Below, piece after piece: positions 43,428 through 52,486 of a stretch of DNA of 64,000 nucleotides. The notes beneath the pieces are model-generated. The model ran no database searches and was not told the DNA's origin. It saw only the letters and a list, made by a program, of their open reading frames with translations. Positions within the stretch are counted from its first letter, which is position 1; the number at the start of each line of letters is the position of its first letter. Where the stretch lies: the NCBI RefSeq assembly GCF_002843605.1, contig NZ_CP025263.1, forward strand, positions 5,113,501 through 5,177,500. Reading direction: 5' to 3'. The stretch comes from Pseudomonas sp. S09G 359. GTDB taxonomy: Bacteria > Pseudomonadota > Gammaproteobacteria > Pseudomonadales > Pseudomonadaceae. The translations under genes were made by a program, and so were the position numbers.

Positions 43428-44633
43428 TCAGAGGCGTTCGATAATGGTGGCGATACCCATGCCACCGCCGACACACAGGGTGGCCAGGCCATAGCGCTGT
43501 TGGCGCGCCTCCAGCTCGTCGAGCAGGGTGCCGAGGATCGCGCAGCCGGTGGCGCCCAGTGGGTGGCCCATGGCGATGGAGCCGCCGTTGACGTTGACCC
43601 GCGCGGCGTCGATGCGCATGTCCTGGATGAACTTGAGCACCACCGAGGCGAAGGCTTCGTTGACCTCGAACAGGTCGATGTCTTCTACGCGCAACCCGGC
43701 CTTGGCCAGGGCTTTGCGCGTGGCCGGTGCCGGGCCGGTGAGCATGATGGTCGGGTCGGTGCTGGTGACCGCCGTGGCCACGATACGCGCTCGCGGCTGC
43801 AAGCCCAGTTCGCGGCCCTTGGCCTCGGAGCCGATCAACATCAGTGCTGCGCCGTCGACGATGCCGGAGCTGTTGCCGGGTGTGTGTACGTGGTTGATGC
43901 GCTCGACGTGGCTGTAGACCCGCAATGCCGTGGCATCGAAGCCCATCTGGCCCATCATCTCGAAGCTGGGCTTGAGTTTGCCGAGGCCTTCGAGGGTAGA
44001 GTCGCCACGGATAAATTCGTCATGGTCGAGCAGCACGATGCCGTTTTGGTCCTGCACCGCAATCAGCGACTTGTTGAAGGAACCGTCTGCACGGGCCCTG
44101 GCCGCTTTCTGCTGGGAGTGTAGGGCGAAGGTGTCGACATCTTCGCGGGTGAAGCCTTCAAGCGTGGCGATCAGGTCTGCGCCGATGCCCTGGGGGGTGA
44201 AGTGGCTGTGCATGTTGGTTTGCGGGTCGAGTACCCAGGCACCACCATCGCTGCCCATGGGCACGCGGGACATGGATTCGACCCCGCCCACTACCACCAG
44301 GTCTTCAAAGCCAGAGCGCACTTTCATCGCACCCAGGTTGACGGCCTCCAGGCCCGAGGCGCAGAAACGGTTGACCTGCACGCCGGCGACGCTGATGGCC
44401 CAGTCCGCCACCAACGCTGCTGTCTTGGCGATGTCGGCCCCTTGATCGCCCACCGGGGTGACGCAGCCGAGCACGATGTCATCCACCTGCTGGGTGTCGA
44501 GGTCGCTGCGTTGGGCCAGCGCGGTGAGCAGGCCGGCCACCAGGTTTACCGGCTTGACGCTGTGCAAGGCGCCGTCAGCCTTGCCTTTGCCCCGGGGCGT
44601 GCGTATCGCATCAAAGATCAAAGCTTGGGTCAT
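43428..44633 (-). CDS. Acetyl-CoA C-acyltransferase (thiolase, FadA-like)
   Basis: A 401-residue thiolase that cleaves 3-ketoacyl-CoA. The nucleophile is in [13 protein letters not shown] (Cys about 91), later [11 protein letters not shown] and CVGGGMG. GAGGATG precedes the ATG. It is first in a two-gene operon with the FadB-like enzyme; the electrons go to Etf at 56-58 kb. Confidence 0.93.
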   Translation of the reverse strand: MTQALIFDAIRTPRGKGKADGALHSVKPVNLVAGLLTALAQRSDLDTQQVDDIVLGCVTPVGDQGADIAKTAALVADWAISVAGVQVNRFCASGLEAVNLGAMKVRSGFEDLVVVGGVESMSRVPMGSDGGAWVLDPQTNMHSHFTPQGIGADLIATLEGFTREDVDTFALHSQQKAARARADGSFNKSLIAVQDQNGIVLLDHDEFIRGDSTLEGLGKLKPSFEMMGQMGFDATALRVYSHVERINHVHTPGNSSGIVDGAALMLIGSEAKGRELGLQPRARIVATAVTSTDPTIMLTGPAPATRKALAKAGLRVEDIDLFEVNEAFASVVLKFIQDMRIDAARVNVNGGSIAMGHPLGATGCAILGTLLDELEARQQRYGLATLCVGGGMGIATIIERL

Positions 44634-45023
44634 GACATCCTCGAACTGCTGTGCAGGTGTGCCCCTACCTTAGGCCCGATTGACACGGTTTCAATGACCG
44701 ATGCGCTCATTGCTTTTGACCACCACGCTCGGACGAACGGTAGGACGCAACGGTAATAGCTTGATTAATCGTTTTAGCTGTCTAGCCAAGGCATTGGCGC
44801 CAAGATGGCGATAGGCCTCATTACGTTTTTAGCGAAAAAGCTGATTAGCTGATATGAAATGGATCTAAGCCACGCAGAACGAGGGCTCTAAGGTTCACTC
44901 AGTAGGAGGTTGCTGCCGGGTTTTGCTGGAGCAACTGTAAGAAAAGCGACACGTCACATCGGCATAGTAGATTTTACCGGCACGCATTTGACGCTCAGGA
45001 ATAACAACAAAAGGCAGTCAGCC
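44634..45023. other. Intergenic region upstream of the thiolase
   Basis: About 390 rather A/T-rich bases. It should hold the thiolase promoter on the left and the promoter of the 31-residue peptide on the right. I see no clear fatty-acid operator and no RNA gene. Confidence 0.55.
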
Positions 45024-45119
45024 ATGTTCAAACATTCGAAAGTACGTCAGGCGGGACTTATTCTCTTCGCCACCACATTGATTCTGATCTTGCCCAACTT
45101 AACCAAGGTTATTGGGTGA
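45024..45119 (+). CDS. Small membrane peptide (31 aa)
   Basis: MFKHSKVRQAGLILFATTLI then LILPNLTKVIG: a basic N-terminus and one transmembrane helix. AAGG precedes the ATG by eleven bases. It is below the length most finders accept, but base use and layout look like a real small membrane protein. The role is unknown. Confidence 0.65.
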   Translation: MFKHSKVRQAGLILFATTLILILPNLTKVIG

Positions 45120-45282
45120 CCCCTCACACCCCACATTTCGTGCACACACAGCACCAGGACTGCAGCTTTTGGCAGCACCTGCCGGGACATTGCGCATAGC
45201 GGTCCTGTTGCAGGGGCTGTCTTTTTACGTGCGGATTTCCGCTATCGTGAACCCCCTCGCCATTTTGCATCGGGCCTCTGCC

Positions 45283-46089
45283 TTGAAATCGATCCTCGCC
45301 GTTCTCGCCCTGCTCATCAGCCTGCCGGCCACGGCGGCGCAACTGACCATTGAACTCGACCATACCCGCAAGACCTGGCAGACCGCCGAGCTGCTCCAGC
45401 ACCCGGACGCGCAGACGGTGCAGATCGTCGATGACGTTTCCTACAAGCGCAACATGACCTATCGCGCAGTGCCGTTGGCGGTGCTGCTACCGGGCCTGCA
45501 GCCTGAGAGCCATCTGCAAGCCGTCGCCCTGGATGGCTTCGCCGCCGAACTCGCGGCCGCGCCCCTGCTGGAAACACGTGGCGCCCGTGCCTGGCTGGCG
45601 GTGGAAGACCCGGCCCACCCGTGGCCCGCGCTGGCAGACGGCAAACCCAGTGCCGGGCCGTTTTACCTGGTGTGGACCGACCCGCAAGCCGGGCATATCA
45701 GCCCGGAACAGTGGCCCTTCCAAGTCTCTGCGATCAAGCAGTTGAAGACCGTGGCCGAGCGCTTCCCGGCACTGTTGCCTGACTCGAAATTGGCGGCGAA
45801 TAGCCCGGTCAACCAGGGTTTTGCGTTGTTCCAGAAAAACTGCCTGGCGTGCCACCGGCTCAACGGCGCCGGTGATGCGCAGGTGGGGCCTGACCTGAAT
45901 ATTCCCTACAACCCCACCGAGTATTTCGGCGGCGATTTCCTCAAGCGCTACATCCGTGACCCGCAAAGCTTGAGGCATTGGCCGCAGGCGAAGATGCCGG
46001 CGTTCGCGGCCAGCGTGCTACCGGACAAAGAGCTGGATTTATTGGTGGGGTATTTGAAGCATATGGCGGGGCGTAAACAACAGCCCTGA
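45283..46089 (+). CDS. Monohaem c-type cytochrome with N-terminal periplasmic domain
   Basis: About 268 residues. The chosen start is TTG 45283, giving a signal peptide (MKSILAVLALLISLPATAAQ); GTG 45247 is an alternative and the real start is uncertain. Residues about 25-165 resemble a sulfite-oxidase/YedY-type molybdopterin fold, without a Cys for the metal. Then a cytochrome c domain with CLACH haem site and KMPAF as methionine ligand. A periplasmic redox role is likely; the partner is unknown. Confidence 0.75.
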   Translation: MKSILAVLALLISLPATAAQLTIELDHTRKTWQTAELLQHPDAQTVQIVDDVSYKRNMTYRAVPLAVLLPGLQPESHLQAVALDGFAAELAAAPLLETRGARAWLAVEDPAHPWPALADGKPSAGPFYLVWTDPQAGHISPEQWPFQVSAIKQLKTVAERFPALLPDSKLAANSPVNQGFALFQKNCLACHRLNGAGDAQVGPDLNIPYNPTEYFGGDFLKRYIRDPQSLRHWPQAKMPAFAASVLPDKELDLLVGYLKHMAGRKQQP

Positions 46090-46107
46090 GGTTTGCGAAA
46101 AGTCCTG

Positions 46108-46136
46108 ATGTGGGAGGGGCTTGCCACTTCCCACAT
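46108..46136. repeat. Single REP hairpin
   Basis: ATGTGGGAGGGGCTTGCCAC then TTCCCACAT, a shortened GGGGGC-class REP after the cytochrome gene. Confidence 0.75.
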
Positions 46137-46168
46137 TCGACCACCAAGCAGGCGCCTGAGCAGGCCTT

Positions 46169-46300
46169 TGTGGCGAGCGGGCTTGCCCGCGTGGGGCTGT
46201 GCAGCAGCCCCTCTAAAGGTAAATGCGCTGTGTCAGGACTCCTCAGGCGCAGGTCTTGGGGCCGCTTCGCGGCCCAACGCGGGCAAGCCCGCTCGCCACA
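46169..46300. repeat. REP pair (GTGGCGAGCGGGC class)
   Basis: TGTGGCGAGCGGGCTTGCCC and GGGCAAGCCCGCTCGCCACA stand inverted about 85 bases apart, between the cytochrome gene and the transglutaminase gene. A third REP type in this window. Confidence 0.85.
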
Positions 46301-46364
46301 GAAGATGTTCCGTTGTGCCTCTCTGTATCAGGTCAACACACCTCCCTGTGGCGAGCGCGTTGCG

Positions 46365-47168
46365 CTATTGTTGCTGCACGGAGATCACCGGCGTCGGCGC
46401 CACGAATACCTTGGCATGCATCTGCTCATGCCCGCCGCCACGGCGCATGCCGCGCACGGGGCAGGCGTCGAGGTAGTCCAGGCCCACGGCCAGTTTCAAA
46501 TGCCGCTCCGGGCGGGCCAGTTGGTTGGTTACGTCAAAGCTGTACCAGGCGTCATCCAGCCAGGCTTCGGCCCAGGCATGGCTGGCCAGGTGCGTGCTGT
46601 CCTCGGTGTACAAATACCCCGACACATACCGCGCCGGAATCCCCAGGCTGCGCGCGCAGGCCAGAAACGCGTGGGTGTGGTCCTGGCACACGCCTGCCTG
46701 CCCGGCGAAGGCTGCAGCGGCGCAGGTGTCGACCTCGGTGGCGCCTGGCGTGTAGGCCATTGCCTGGTGGAGGGCGTGCATCAAGTCGATCAATGCGCTG
46801 CGATCACGCCGCTGGTGGCAGTGCTGCTGAGCAAAACCGCGCAACGCCTCGTCGGGTTCGGTCAGACGCGTGCACCGCAGGAACGGAAAGGCCGATTGGC
46901 TCTCATGCTCGGCCTCGCGTAATTCGTCGATGTCCACCTGGCCACGTGCGCCGATGATGATGGCGTCGTGGGGTTCGTCCAGGGTCAGCACATGCAGGAT
47001 GTTACCGAACGGGTCGACCTGGGCGCGCACCGGGCGTGGCAGGTCCAGCTGCCAGCTGAGCACATGCTGGCGCTCGCTGTCGTGGGGCGTGAGGCGCAGG
47101 TATTGGATGCTGGCGCGCACCTGGTCCTCGTAGTGGTAGGTGGTTTCGTGGCTGATGGAGAGTCTCAT
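46365..47168 (-). CDS. Transglutaminase-family protein
   Basis: A 267-residue protein with a bacterial transglutaminase-like domain. The catalytic Cys is in GVCQDHTHAF (about residue 160), the His in SHAWAEAWL and the Asp in YSFDVTN. The N-terminal domain (about 1-90) matches the usual beta-fold. The ATG at 47168 overlaps the alpha-E stop as ATGA. It is the last gene of a three-gene set. Confidence 0.9.
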   Translation of the reverse strand: MRLSISHETTYHYEDQVRASIQYLRLTPHDSERQHVLSWQLDLPRPVRAQVDPFGNILHVLTLDEPHDAIIIGARGQVDIDELREAEHESQSAFPFLRCTRLTEPDEALRGFAQQHCHQRRDRSALIDLMHALHQAMAYTPGATEVDTCAAAAFAGQAGVCQDHTHAFLACARSLGIPARYVSGYLYTEDSTHLASHAWAEAWLDDAWYSFDVTNQLARPERHLKLAVGLDYLDACPVRGMRRGGGHEQMHAKVFVAPTPVISVQQQ

Positions 47169-48115
47169 GCGGCCTCCAGGTAGGAACTGTAGATGGCGTC
47201 GCCCAGTTGGCGCACCAGAGGGATAAAGTCGGTCAGCCAAGCGTGCAGGCCTTCCTCGAGGATTTCATCGATGGCGGTAAAGCGCAGGCGCGCGTCCATC
47301 TCGGCGGCCAGGCGCTGCGCCGGACGACCATTGAGGCCAGGCAGGCTGGCGAGGATCTGGTCGATCTCTTCACTGCACGCGCGCAGCGAGCGCGGTACGT
47401 CGGCGCGCAACAGCAACAGCTCTGCGACTTGGCGGGCACCAGGCGCGTCGCGGTAAATCTCGGTATAGGCCTCAAACGACGACAATGCGCGCAGCAAGGC
47501 ACTCCATTGATAGTAGGCGTGGGCGGTGCCATCGGTGACAGCGCTGGCTTGGTCGCCGGCCATTTCATAGCGCGCATCCAGCAGGCGCAGGGTGTTGTCG
47601 GCGCGTTCGATAAAGGTGCCCAGGCGAATAAACCGGAACGCGTCGTTACGCATGATGGTGCCGTAGGTGGCCCCCCGGAACAGGTGGGAACGCTCCTTGA
47701 CCCATTCACAGAACCGGCTCATGCCGTAGCGGCTCAAGCCCTGTTGGGCGATATCGCGGATATCCAGCCAGGTGGCGTTGATGTTTTCCCACATGTCTGC
47801 GGTAATTCGCCCACGCACGGCATGGGCACTGGCCCGCGCAGCACCGAGGCAACTGTAGATGCTCGCCGGGTTGGCCGCGTCCAGCGCGAAGAAGTGCAGC
47901 AGGCGTTCGGCGTGCAGTTCACCGTGGCGCTCGAGATAGTCCTCCAGAGTGCCGGTGATCAACAGCGGCATGGCCAATTCATGTAGGCCGTCACCGCGCC
48001 CATCCTGGGGCATCAGCGACAGCGAATAACTGACATCGAGCATGCGTGCGAGGTTTTCCGCACGCTCCAGGTAGCGCGACATCCAGTACAGATCCGAGGC
48101 AGTTCTACTCAACAT
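47165..48115 (-). CDS. Alpha-E domain protein
   Basis: A 316-residue all-helical protein of the alpha-E family (starts MLSRTASDLYWMSRYLERAE). Biochemical role unknown; it always travels with the circularly permuted ATP-grasp and transglutaminase genes. It starts three bases after the ATP-grasp gene and overlaps the transglutaminase start. Confidence 0.9.
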   Translation of the reverse strand: MLSRTASDLYWMSRYLERAENLARMLDVSYSLSLMPQDGRGDGLHELAMPLLITGTLEDYLERHGELHAERLLHFFALDAANPASIYSCLGAARASAHAVRGRITADMWENINATWLDIRDIAQQGLSRYGMSRFCEWVKERSHLFRGATYGTIMRNDAFRFIRLGTFIERADNTLRLLDARYEMAGDQASAVTDGTAHAYYQWSALLRALSSFEAYTEIYRDAPGARQVAELLLLRADVPRSLRACSEEIDQILASLPGLNGRPAQRLAAEMDARLRFTAIDEILEEGLHAWLTDFIPLVRQLGDAIYSSYLEAA

Positions 48116-48118
48116 ATT

Positions 48119-49528
48119 TCAATCCTCGACCACCCAGGTGTCTTTGGTGCCACCGCCCTGGGACGAGTTGACCACCAGCGAACCCTCCCGCAACGCCACG
48201 CGGGTCAAGCCGCCGGGCACCACGCGGGTTTCCTTGCCCGATAACACGAACGGGCGCAGGTCGATATGCCGGGGCGCGATGCCGTTTTCGACAAAGGTGG
48301 GGCAGGTGGATAAACACAGCGTCGGTTGTGCGATATAGGCGTGGGGCTTGGCTTTGATGCGGGCGCGGAAGGCTTCGATTTCCGCTGCCGTGGAGGCCGG
48401 CCCAACAAGCATGCCGTAGCCGCCGGAGCCTTGGGTTTCCTTGACCACCAGCTCTGGCAAGTTGGCCAGCACGTGGGACAGTTCCTCAGGCTTACGGCAT
48501 TGAAAGGTAGGAACGTTCTGCAGGATCGGCTCTTCGTCCAGGTAAAAACGGATCATCTCGGTGACGAAGGGGTACACCGACTTGTCATCCGCCACCCCGG
48601 TGCCGATGGCATTCGCCAGTACCACATTGCCCGAGCGATAAGCCGCCAGCAGGCCGGGCACGCCGAGCATGGAGTCCGGGTTGAACGCCAGCGGGTCGAG
48701 GAACGCATCGTCGAGGCGACGGTAGATCACATCCACGGCCTTGGGGCCGTCGGTGGTGCGCATGAACACGCGGTCATCACGCACAAACAGGTCGGCGCCC
48801 TCTACCAGTTCCACGCCCATTTCCCGGGCTAAAAAGGCATGTTCAAAAAACGCGCTGTTGAAACGCCCCGGGGTCAGCACCACCACGCTGGGGTTATCCA
48901 GGGGGCTGGAGCTTTTCAGGGTGTCGAGCAACAGGTTGGGGTAATGGTCGATGGGAGCAATGCGCTGGGCGGCGAACAGTTCGGGGAACAGGCGCATCAT
49001 CATTTTGCGGTCTTCGAGCATGTAGCTGACACCGCTCGGGGTACGCAGGTTGTCTTCCAGCACGTAGTAACTGCCGTCGCCATCGCGTACGAGGTCGACC
49101 CCGGAGATGTGGGAATACAGATCGCGGTGCAGGTTGAGCCCCTGCATTGCCAACTGGTACTGCTCGTTGGCCAGTACCTGTTCGGCAGGGATAATCCCGG
49201 CCTTGATGATGCGCTGGTCGCGGTAAAGGTCGGCCAGAAACATGTTCAGGGCCTTGACCCGCTGGATACAGCCGCGCTCGACCATACGCCATTCGCTGGC
49301 GGGGATGCTGCGCGGGATGGTGTCAAAGGGAATCAGGCGCTCGGTGCCCTGCTCGTCGCCGTACAAGGTGAAGGTGATACCCGCGCGGTGAAACAGCAAA
49401 TCGGCTTCGCGCCGGCGCTGGGCCAGCAGTTCAGCCGGGGTTTCAGCCAACCAGCGGGCGAATTCGCGGTAATGGGGGCGAACCTGCCCTGCCCCGTCGT
49501 ACATTTCGTCGTAATAAGTGCGGATCAT
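48119..49528 (-). CDS. Circularly permuted ATP-grasp (type 2) protein
   Basis: A 469-residue ligase of the CP-ATPgrasp_2 family that should form amide or peptide bonds. Typical blocks: MIRTYYDEMYDG, HRDLYSHISGVDLVRDGDGSYYVLEDN read in parts, ETQGSGGYGMLVGP and RPFVLSGKETRVVPGG. AAGGAG precedes the ATG at 49528. It heads the ATP-grasp/alpha-E/transglutaminase operon. Confidence 0.92.
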   Translation of the reverse strand: MIRTYYDEMYDGAGQVRPHYREFARWLAETPAELLAQRRREADLLFHRAGITFTLYGDEQGTERLIPFDTIPRSIPASEWRMVERGCIQRVKALNMFLADLYRDQRIIKAGIIPAEQVLANEQYQLAMQGLNLHRDLYSHISGVDLVRDGDGSYYVLEDNLRTPSGVSYMLEDRKMMMRLFPELFAAQRIAPIDHYPNLLLDTLKSSSPLDNPSVVVLTPGRFNSAFFEHAFLAREMGVELVEGADLFVRDDRVFMRTTDGPKAVDVIYRRLDDAFLDPLAFNPDSMLGVPGLLAAYRSGNVVLANAIGTGVADDKSVYPFVTEMIRFYLDEEPILQNVPTFQCRKPEELSHVLANLPELVVKETQGSGGYGMLVGPASTAAEIEAFRARIKAKPHAYIAQPTLCLSTCPTFVENGIAPRHIDLRPFVLSGKETRVVPGGLTRVALREGSLVVNSSQGGGTKDTWVVED

Positions 49529-49939
49529 GCCGAACTCCTTGTCACCCGGACGCAAGAACTATCGCAAGGCCCGTGCCAGCGGCATAAACACTTAAGAATC
49601 AGTGAGTTGAATTACCACCAGGTTCTGGCCGCACCGTCCTGGTGCGCAGAATGCCCGGTGCCTCCCCGCGCGCTTCATCGCAATGCGGGCTTTGGCTATC
49701 AACAGCATAGTCAGAGTTGATTTCACTGCCCGGCCACACCTGCGGATAATTGCCATCATCTGCTGAACAGTCTTCAGCGCACCGCTCTTCCCTTTAGGCC
49801 ACCCTGCTTTGGGTGGCTTTTTTTTGGTGCTGAAAAAGTGATGACAAGTTCCGAGTAGTTTTCACACAGCACAAACAAAATCGGCCGACCCAAAGGTCAG
49901 CCGATACGCTGCGGTTTTCATGCGAATCAATAGCGTAAT
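49529..49939. other. Intergenic region with an orphan terminator
   Basis: About 410 bases. No protein gene is credible. It holds the ATP-grasp promoter (reverse strand) and a plus-strand terminator at 49798 that has no plus-strand gene upstream, hence a possible small RNA. Confidence 0.5.
49798..49825 (+). terminator. Rho-independent terminator, no obvious gene before it
   Basis: GCCACCC-TGCTTT-GGGTGGC followed by eight T on the plus strand. All nearby protein genes point the other way, so it may end a small RNA starting around 49.7 kb. Confidence 0.8.
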
Positions 49940-50281
49940 TTACATGGGTAACCCACGCACCTCCTGCTTGACGCCCCATCCTTCGATGATGCCGCCCAGA
50001 GGCTCGACCACCGCCTCAAAGTCCTGCTCGAAGTCTCCTATGCCGTCGTAGGTTGCGAACATGATCTTGCTCAGTTCCAGGTACCAGGCGCCATCGTCGC
50101 GCGCGCTGACCTGGGCATTCAGGGATTCCCCACGAAACTCACCCGCAGCCCTGCGCGCCCGTTCCTCATCCGGGAATATGGCGTAGAACTCGATGGGGTG
50201 GAAACGCGAGAAGTCGAAGCCGCCTTCTTTCATGCGGCGCAGAACGTTGGTGCTGATGTCTTCTTGATAGGCTGTGCTCAT
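49940..50281 (-). CDS. RraB-like (ribonuclease E inhibitor) family protein
   Basis: A 113-residue protein from ATG 50281 with GGAG upstream. Blocks are DISTNVLRRMKEGGFDF, EFYAIFPDEERARRAA and DFEAVVEPLGG...GWGVKQEV. The layout fits the RraB family, which binds RNase E and lowers RNA decay. Function here is by family only. Confidence 0.75.
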   Translation of the reverse strand: MSTAYQEDISTNVLRRMKEGGFDFSRFHPIEFYAIFPDEERARRAAGEFRGESLNAQVSARDDGAWYLELSKIMFATYDGIGDFEQDFEAVVEPLGGIIEGWGVKQEVRGLPM

Positions 50282-50494
50282 GAAAAGTGCTCCTCGAATT
50301 GATGGATAGACTTTCCGTGCTTCCCGAAGCCCGCGCCCTACTGGCGCGGGAGCTACGGCACATACAACACCGCTGGAAAACAAGCATGTAGCTGACAAGA
50401 CCAGACCTTAGCGATTCATTCGCTGATCTCATTTGCAGAGTAGCGCGAAGCTATCACCTCCACCAGAGGTGTGTGATGGGCATACAGGGATTGT

Positions 50495-50731
50495 TCAGGC
50501 GGCAGGCGAGATGTCGAGGATCTGGATACTGTTCTGGTCTTTGAGGATCTTGACCGTAGGCTCGGGTTTGCGCCCTTCCAGGTCATTGAGGTCCAGCTCT
50601 GCAGCCACCGGCACCAGCTTGTTGCGGATCATGTGCGCCGCATCTTCGAGGCTGGGCTTTTGCTCGCAGGTGAACTGCTCCACGGTCTGCACGCCGTGAT
50701 CATCAACGAAGGTAATTTGCCACGTTTGCAT
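50495..50731 (-). CDS. Small hypothetical protein
   Basis: A 78-residue soluble protein (MQTWQITFVDDHGVQTVEQF start), with acidic middle DLNDLEGRKPEP. GAGGAGGCACC precedes the ATG at 50731, a very good ribosome site. No function recognised. Confidence 0.78.
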   Translation of the reverse strand: MQTWQITFVDDHGVQTVEQFTCEQKPSLEDAAHMIRNKLVPVAAELDLNDLEGRKPEPTVKILKDQNSIQILDISPAA

Positions 50732-50834
50732 CGGTGCCTCCTCGATAAAGCCCGCGTGTGGGCTCACAACTATCTGGACCTTGAGGGTTAACCAAACGTT
50801 CCACTCAAGGCCGGAGGCACCGGATCAGCTGCAC

Positions 50835-51440
50835 TTACTTTTCAGCGTGTTCCTTGAGGGCTTTCAAGGTGTTGAACGGCGCATCCACCACGAACTTGTT
50901 GGCCAGCCACGAAGGCACGCTACCGCCTGGCTCGGTGTGCACCTGGTAGGTGACTTCGGTCTGGTTGTCGCCTTTGGGCACCAGTTTCCAGAACCCGTCG
51001 ACTTTGGCGACGCGCACGTAGCCTTTTTCTTCAGGCTTGTAGGTCGGAACACCTTCCAGCTTGCGGGTCAGGGTGCCGTCGGCCGCCTTGCTGGTGGTGA
51101 TATGCAGGTAGGAATCACGATCCGTCACCGGGAACGGGGCCTTGAATTGGGTGTAGGTCCAACTCTCGTCACCTTTCTTGTCCACCAGTTTCTGCGATTT
51201 GCACTCATGGATCCAGGAACAGGCACCGGCCACGTCTTCCTGCAGAGCGACGATCTTGGCGACGGGCGCCTTGATAACTGTTACACCGCGATACGCCTTG
51301 TACTTGGAGCCGGCGATTTCGCTTAGGGACACTTTGATACCGTCTTCATCCTTGGCGACTTGCCAATCTTCAGCCTGGGCAGTGGCGGCAAACAACACTG
51401 TAAAACCGCACAACACAGCCATTCGTTTCAGCGAACCCAT
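50835..51440 (-). CDS. START-domain periplasmic protein
   Basis: A 201-residue secreted protein: signal peptide MGSLKRMAVLCGFTVLFAATAQA, then a START/lipid-binding fold with GVTVIKAPVAKIVAL, FPVTDRDSYLH and VPSWLANKFVVDAPFNTL. Likely binds a lipid or hydrophobic ligand in the periplasm. Confidence 0.88.
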   Translation of the reverse strand: MGSLKRMAVLCGFTVLFAATAQAEDWQVAKDEDGIKVSLSEIAGSKYKAYRGVTVIKAPVAKIVALQEDVAGACSWIHECKSQKLVDKKGDESWTYTQFKAPFPVTDRDSYLHITTSKAADGTLTRKLEGVPTYKPEEKGYVRVAKVDGFWKLVPKGDNQTEVTYQVHTEPGGSVPSWLANKFVVDAPFNTLKALKEHAEK

Positions 51441-51481
51441 TGTTGTATTCCTTATTGTTGAAGTTCAGATAGTAAAGCCCA

Positions 51482-51736
51482 TCAAGCCGCCGTCATCTGC
51501 TCCCACCAGCCGATCAACCGGATCGCATCGGCCTGGTCGGTACCACAGACTTCGATATCCGCCTTGAACTCACTGCACACCGCCGGGCGTTCCGGCTGCC
51601 CGAACAGCTGGCATAGCTGTTCGACCGACAGGTGCAGGCAGCGTTCGCCCGCCGGTTTGCCCTGTGGCATTCCCGGTAATGGCGAACTGATGGAGGGGGC
51701 GATGCAGCAAGCGCCACAGCCTTCACGGCAATTCAT
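51482..51736 (-). CDS. YkgJ-type cysteine-cluster protein
   Basis: An 84-residue protein with CGACC near the N-terminus (MNCREGCGACCIAP), then CLHL, CQLF, CSEF and CGTD. Such clusters bind Zn or Fe. Function unknown. Confidence 0.85.
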   Translation of the reverse strand: MNCREGCGACCIAPSISSPLPGMPQGKPAGERCLHLSVEQLCQLFGQPERPAVCSEFKADIEVCGTDQADAIRLIGWWEQMTAA

Positions 51737-51898
51737 GACCAGCAGGTCCTCGACGACTCAATGTGGATGGCCGGGCTAGAGTACGCCCTTAAACAGCCGT
51801 TTTAAAATGGTCTAACAGGGGTTTTTCGCACAAAACAAATGTGACTGACCAGTCTGCGACAGATGGTCGAGGGGCGACGTCACGTCTGTGGGAAAAGT

Positions 51899-52378
51899 TT
51901 ACTGCTTGAACTCGAATTCCAACGCGGCGCCTTCCACTTCACGGCGCTCTTCGTTGCGCAGTTGCAGCTTCATCTCATTGCTGAGCAGGCGGCCGTTGAT
52001 CTGGAACGCGCTGTTGTCGGTGGGCTTCTCGCCAAACATCGGTGGCAGCAGCGGCACACTTTTGGGCTTGGGCACGGTGCCCAGGGGTTGCAGGTGCCGG
52101 ACCATGTCCGAAGGCAGGGACAGATCCAACTGTGCCGGTGGCAATTGGGTTTGCGCCACTTCACGGGATGATTTGGACGCTGCGCGTTTTTTAACCGTGG
52201 CGGCTTTTTTCTTCGCCACCGCCGCTTTTTGGGCGGCAGCCGGTTTTTTCGCGGGAGTCTTCTGCTGGGTGCTGGCAGCGGGCTTGCTGTCAGTCACGGG
52301 GGCTGCCGCCAGCACCGTGCCAACGTTACACAGGCTTAACAGGCCAATCACCAAAGCAGCACGAACAATCGAGGTCAT
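51899..52378 (-). CDS. Secreted Ala/Lys-rich protein
   Basis: A 159-residue protein with a signal peptide (MTSIVRAALVIGLLSLCNVG), a long Ala/Lys/Pro-rich disordered segment (about 35-75, KKPAAAQKAAVAKKKAATVK), and a folded-looking C-terminal part. Often annotated as IF-2-like only because of the Ala/Lys repeats. Function unknown. Confidence 0.78.
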   Translation of the reverse strand: MTSIVRAALVIGLLSLCNVGTVLAAAPVTDSKPAASTQQKTPAKKPAAAQKAAVAKKKAATVKKRAASKSSREVAQTQLPPAQLDLSLPSDMVRHLQPLGTVPKPKSVPLLPPMFGEKPTDNSAFQINGRLLSNEMKLQLRNEERREVEGAALEFEFKQ

Positions 52379-52486
52379 ATCGCCAACAGCATTAACGGCA
52401 GAGGGCCATATGCTCGCTTGTTGTGCGCGGCATGACAAGCGCGGTGATTAGCCAGCTATCGGAGCTGTCCCCATTGTGTGCCTCAT

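Noticed and set aside
44690..44710. Half-site resembling PsrA sequence near the thiolase start
   Set aside because: Only one GAAAC-like half is present with a poor partner; it does not meet the published form.
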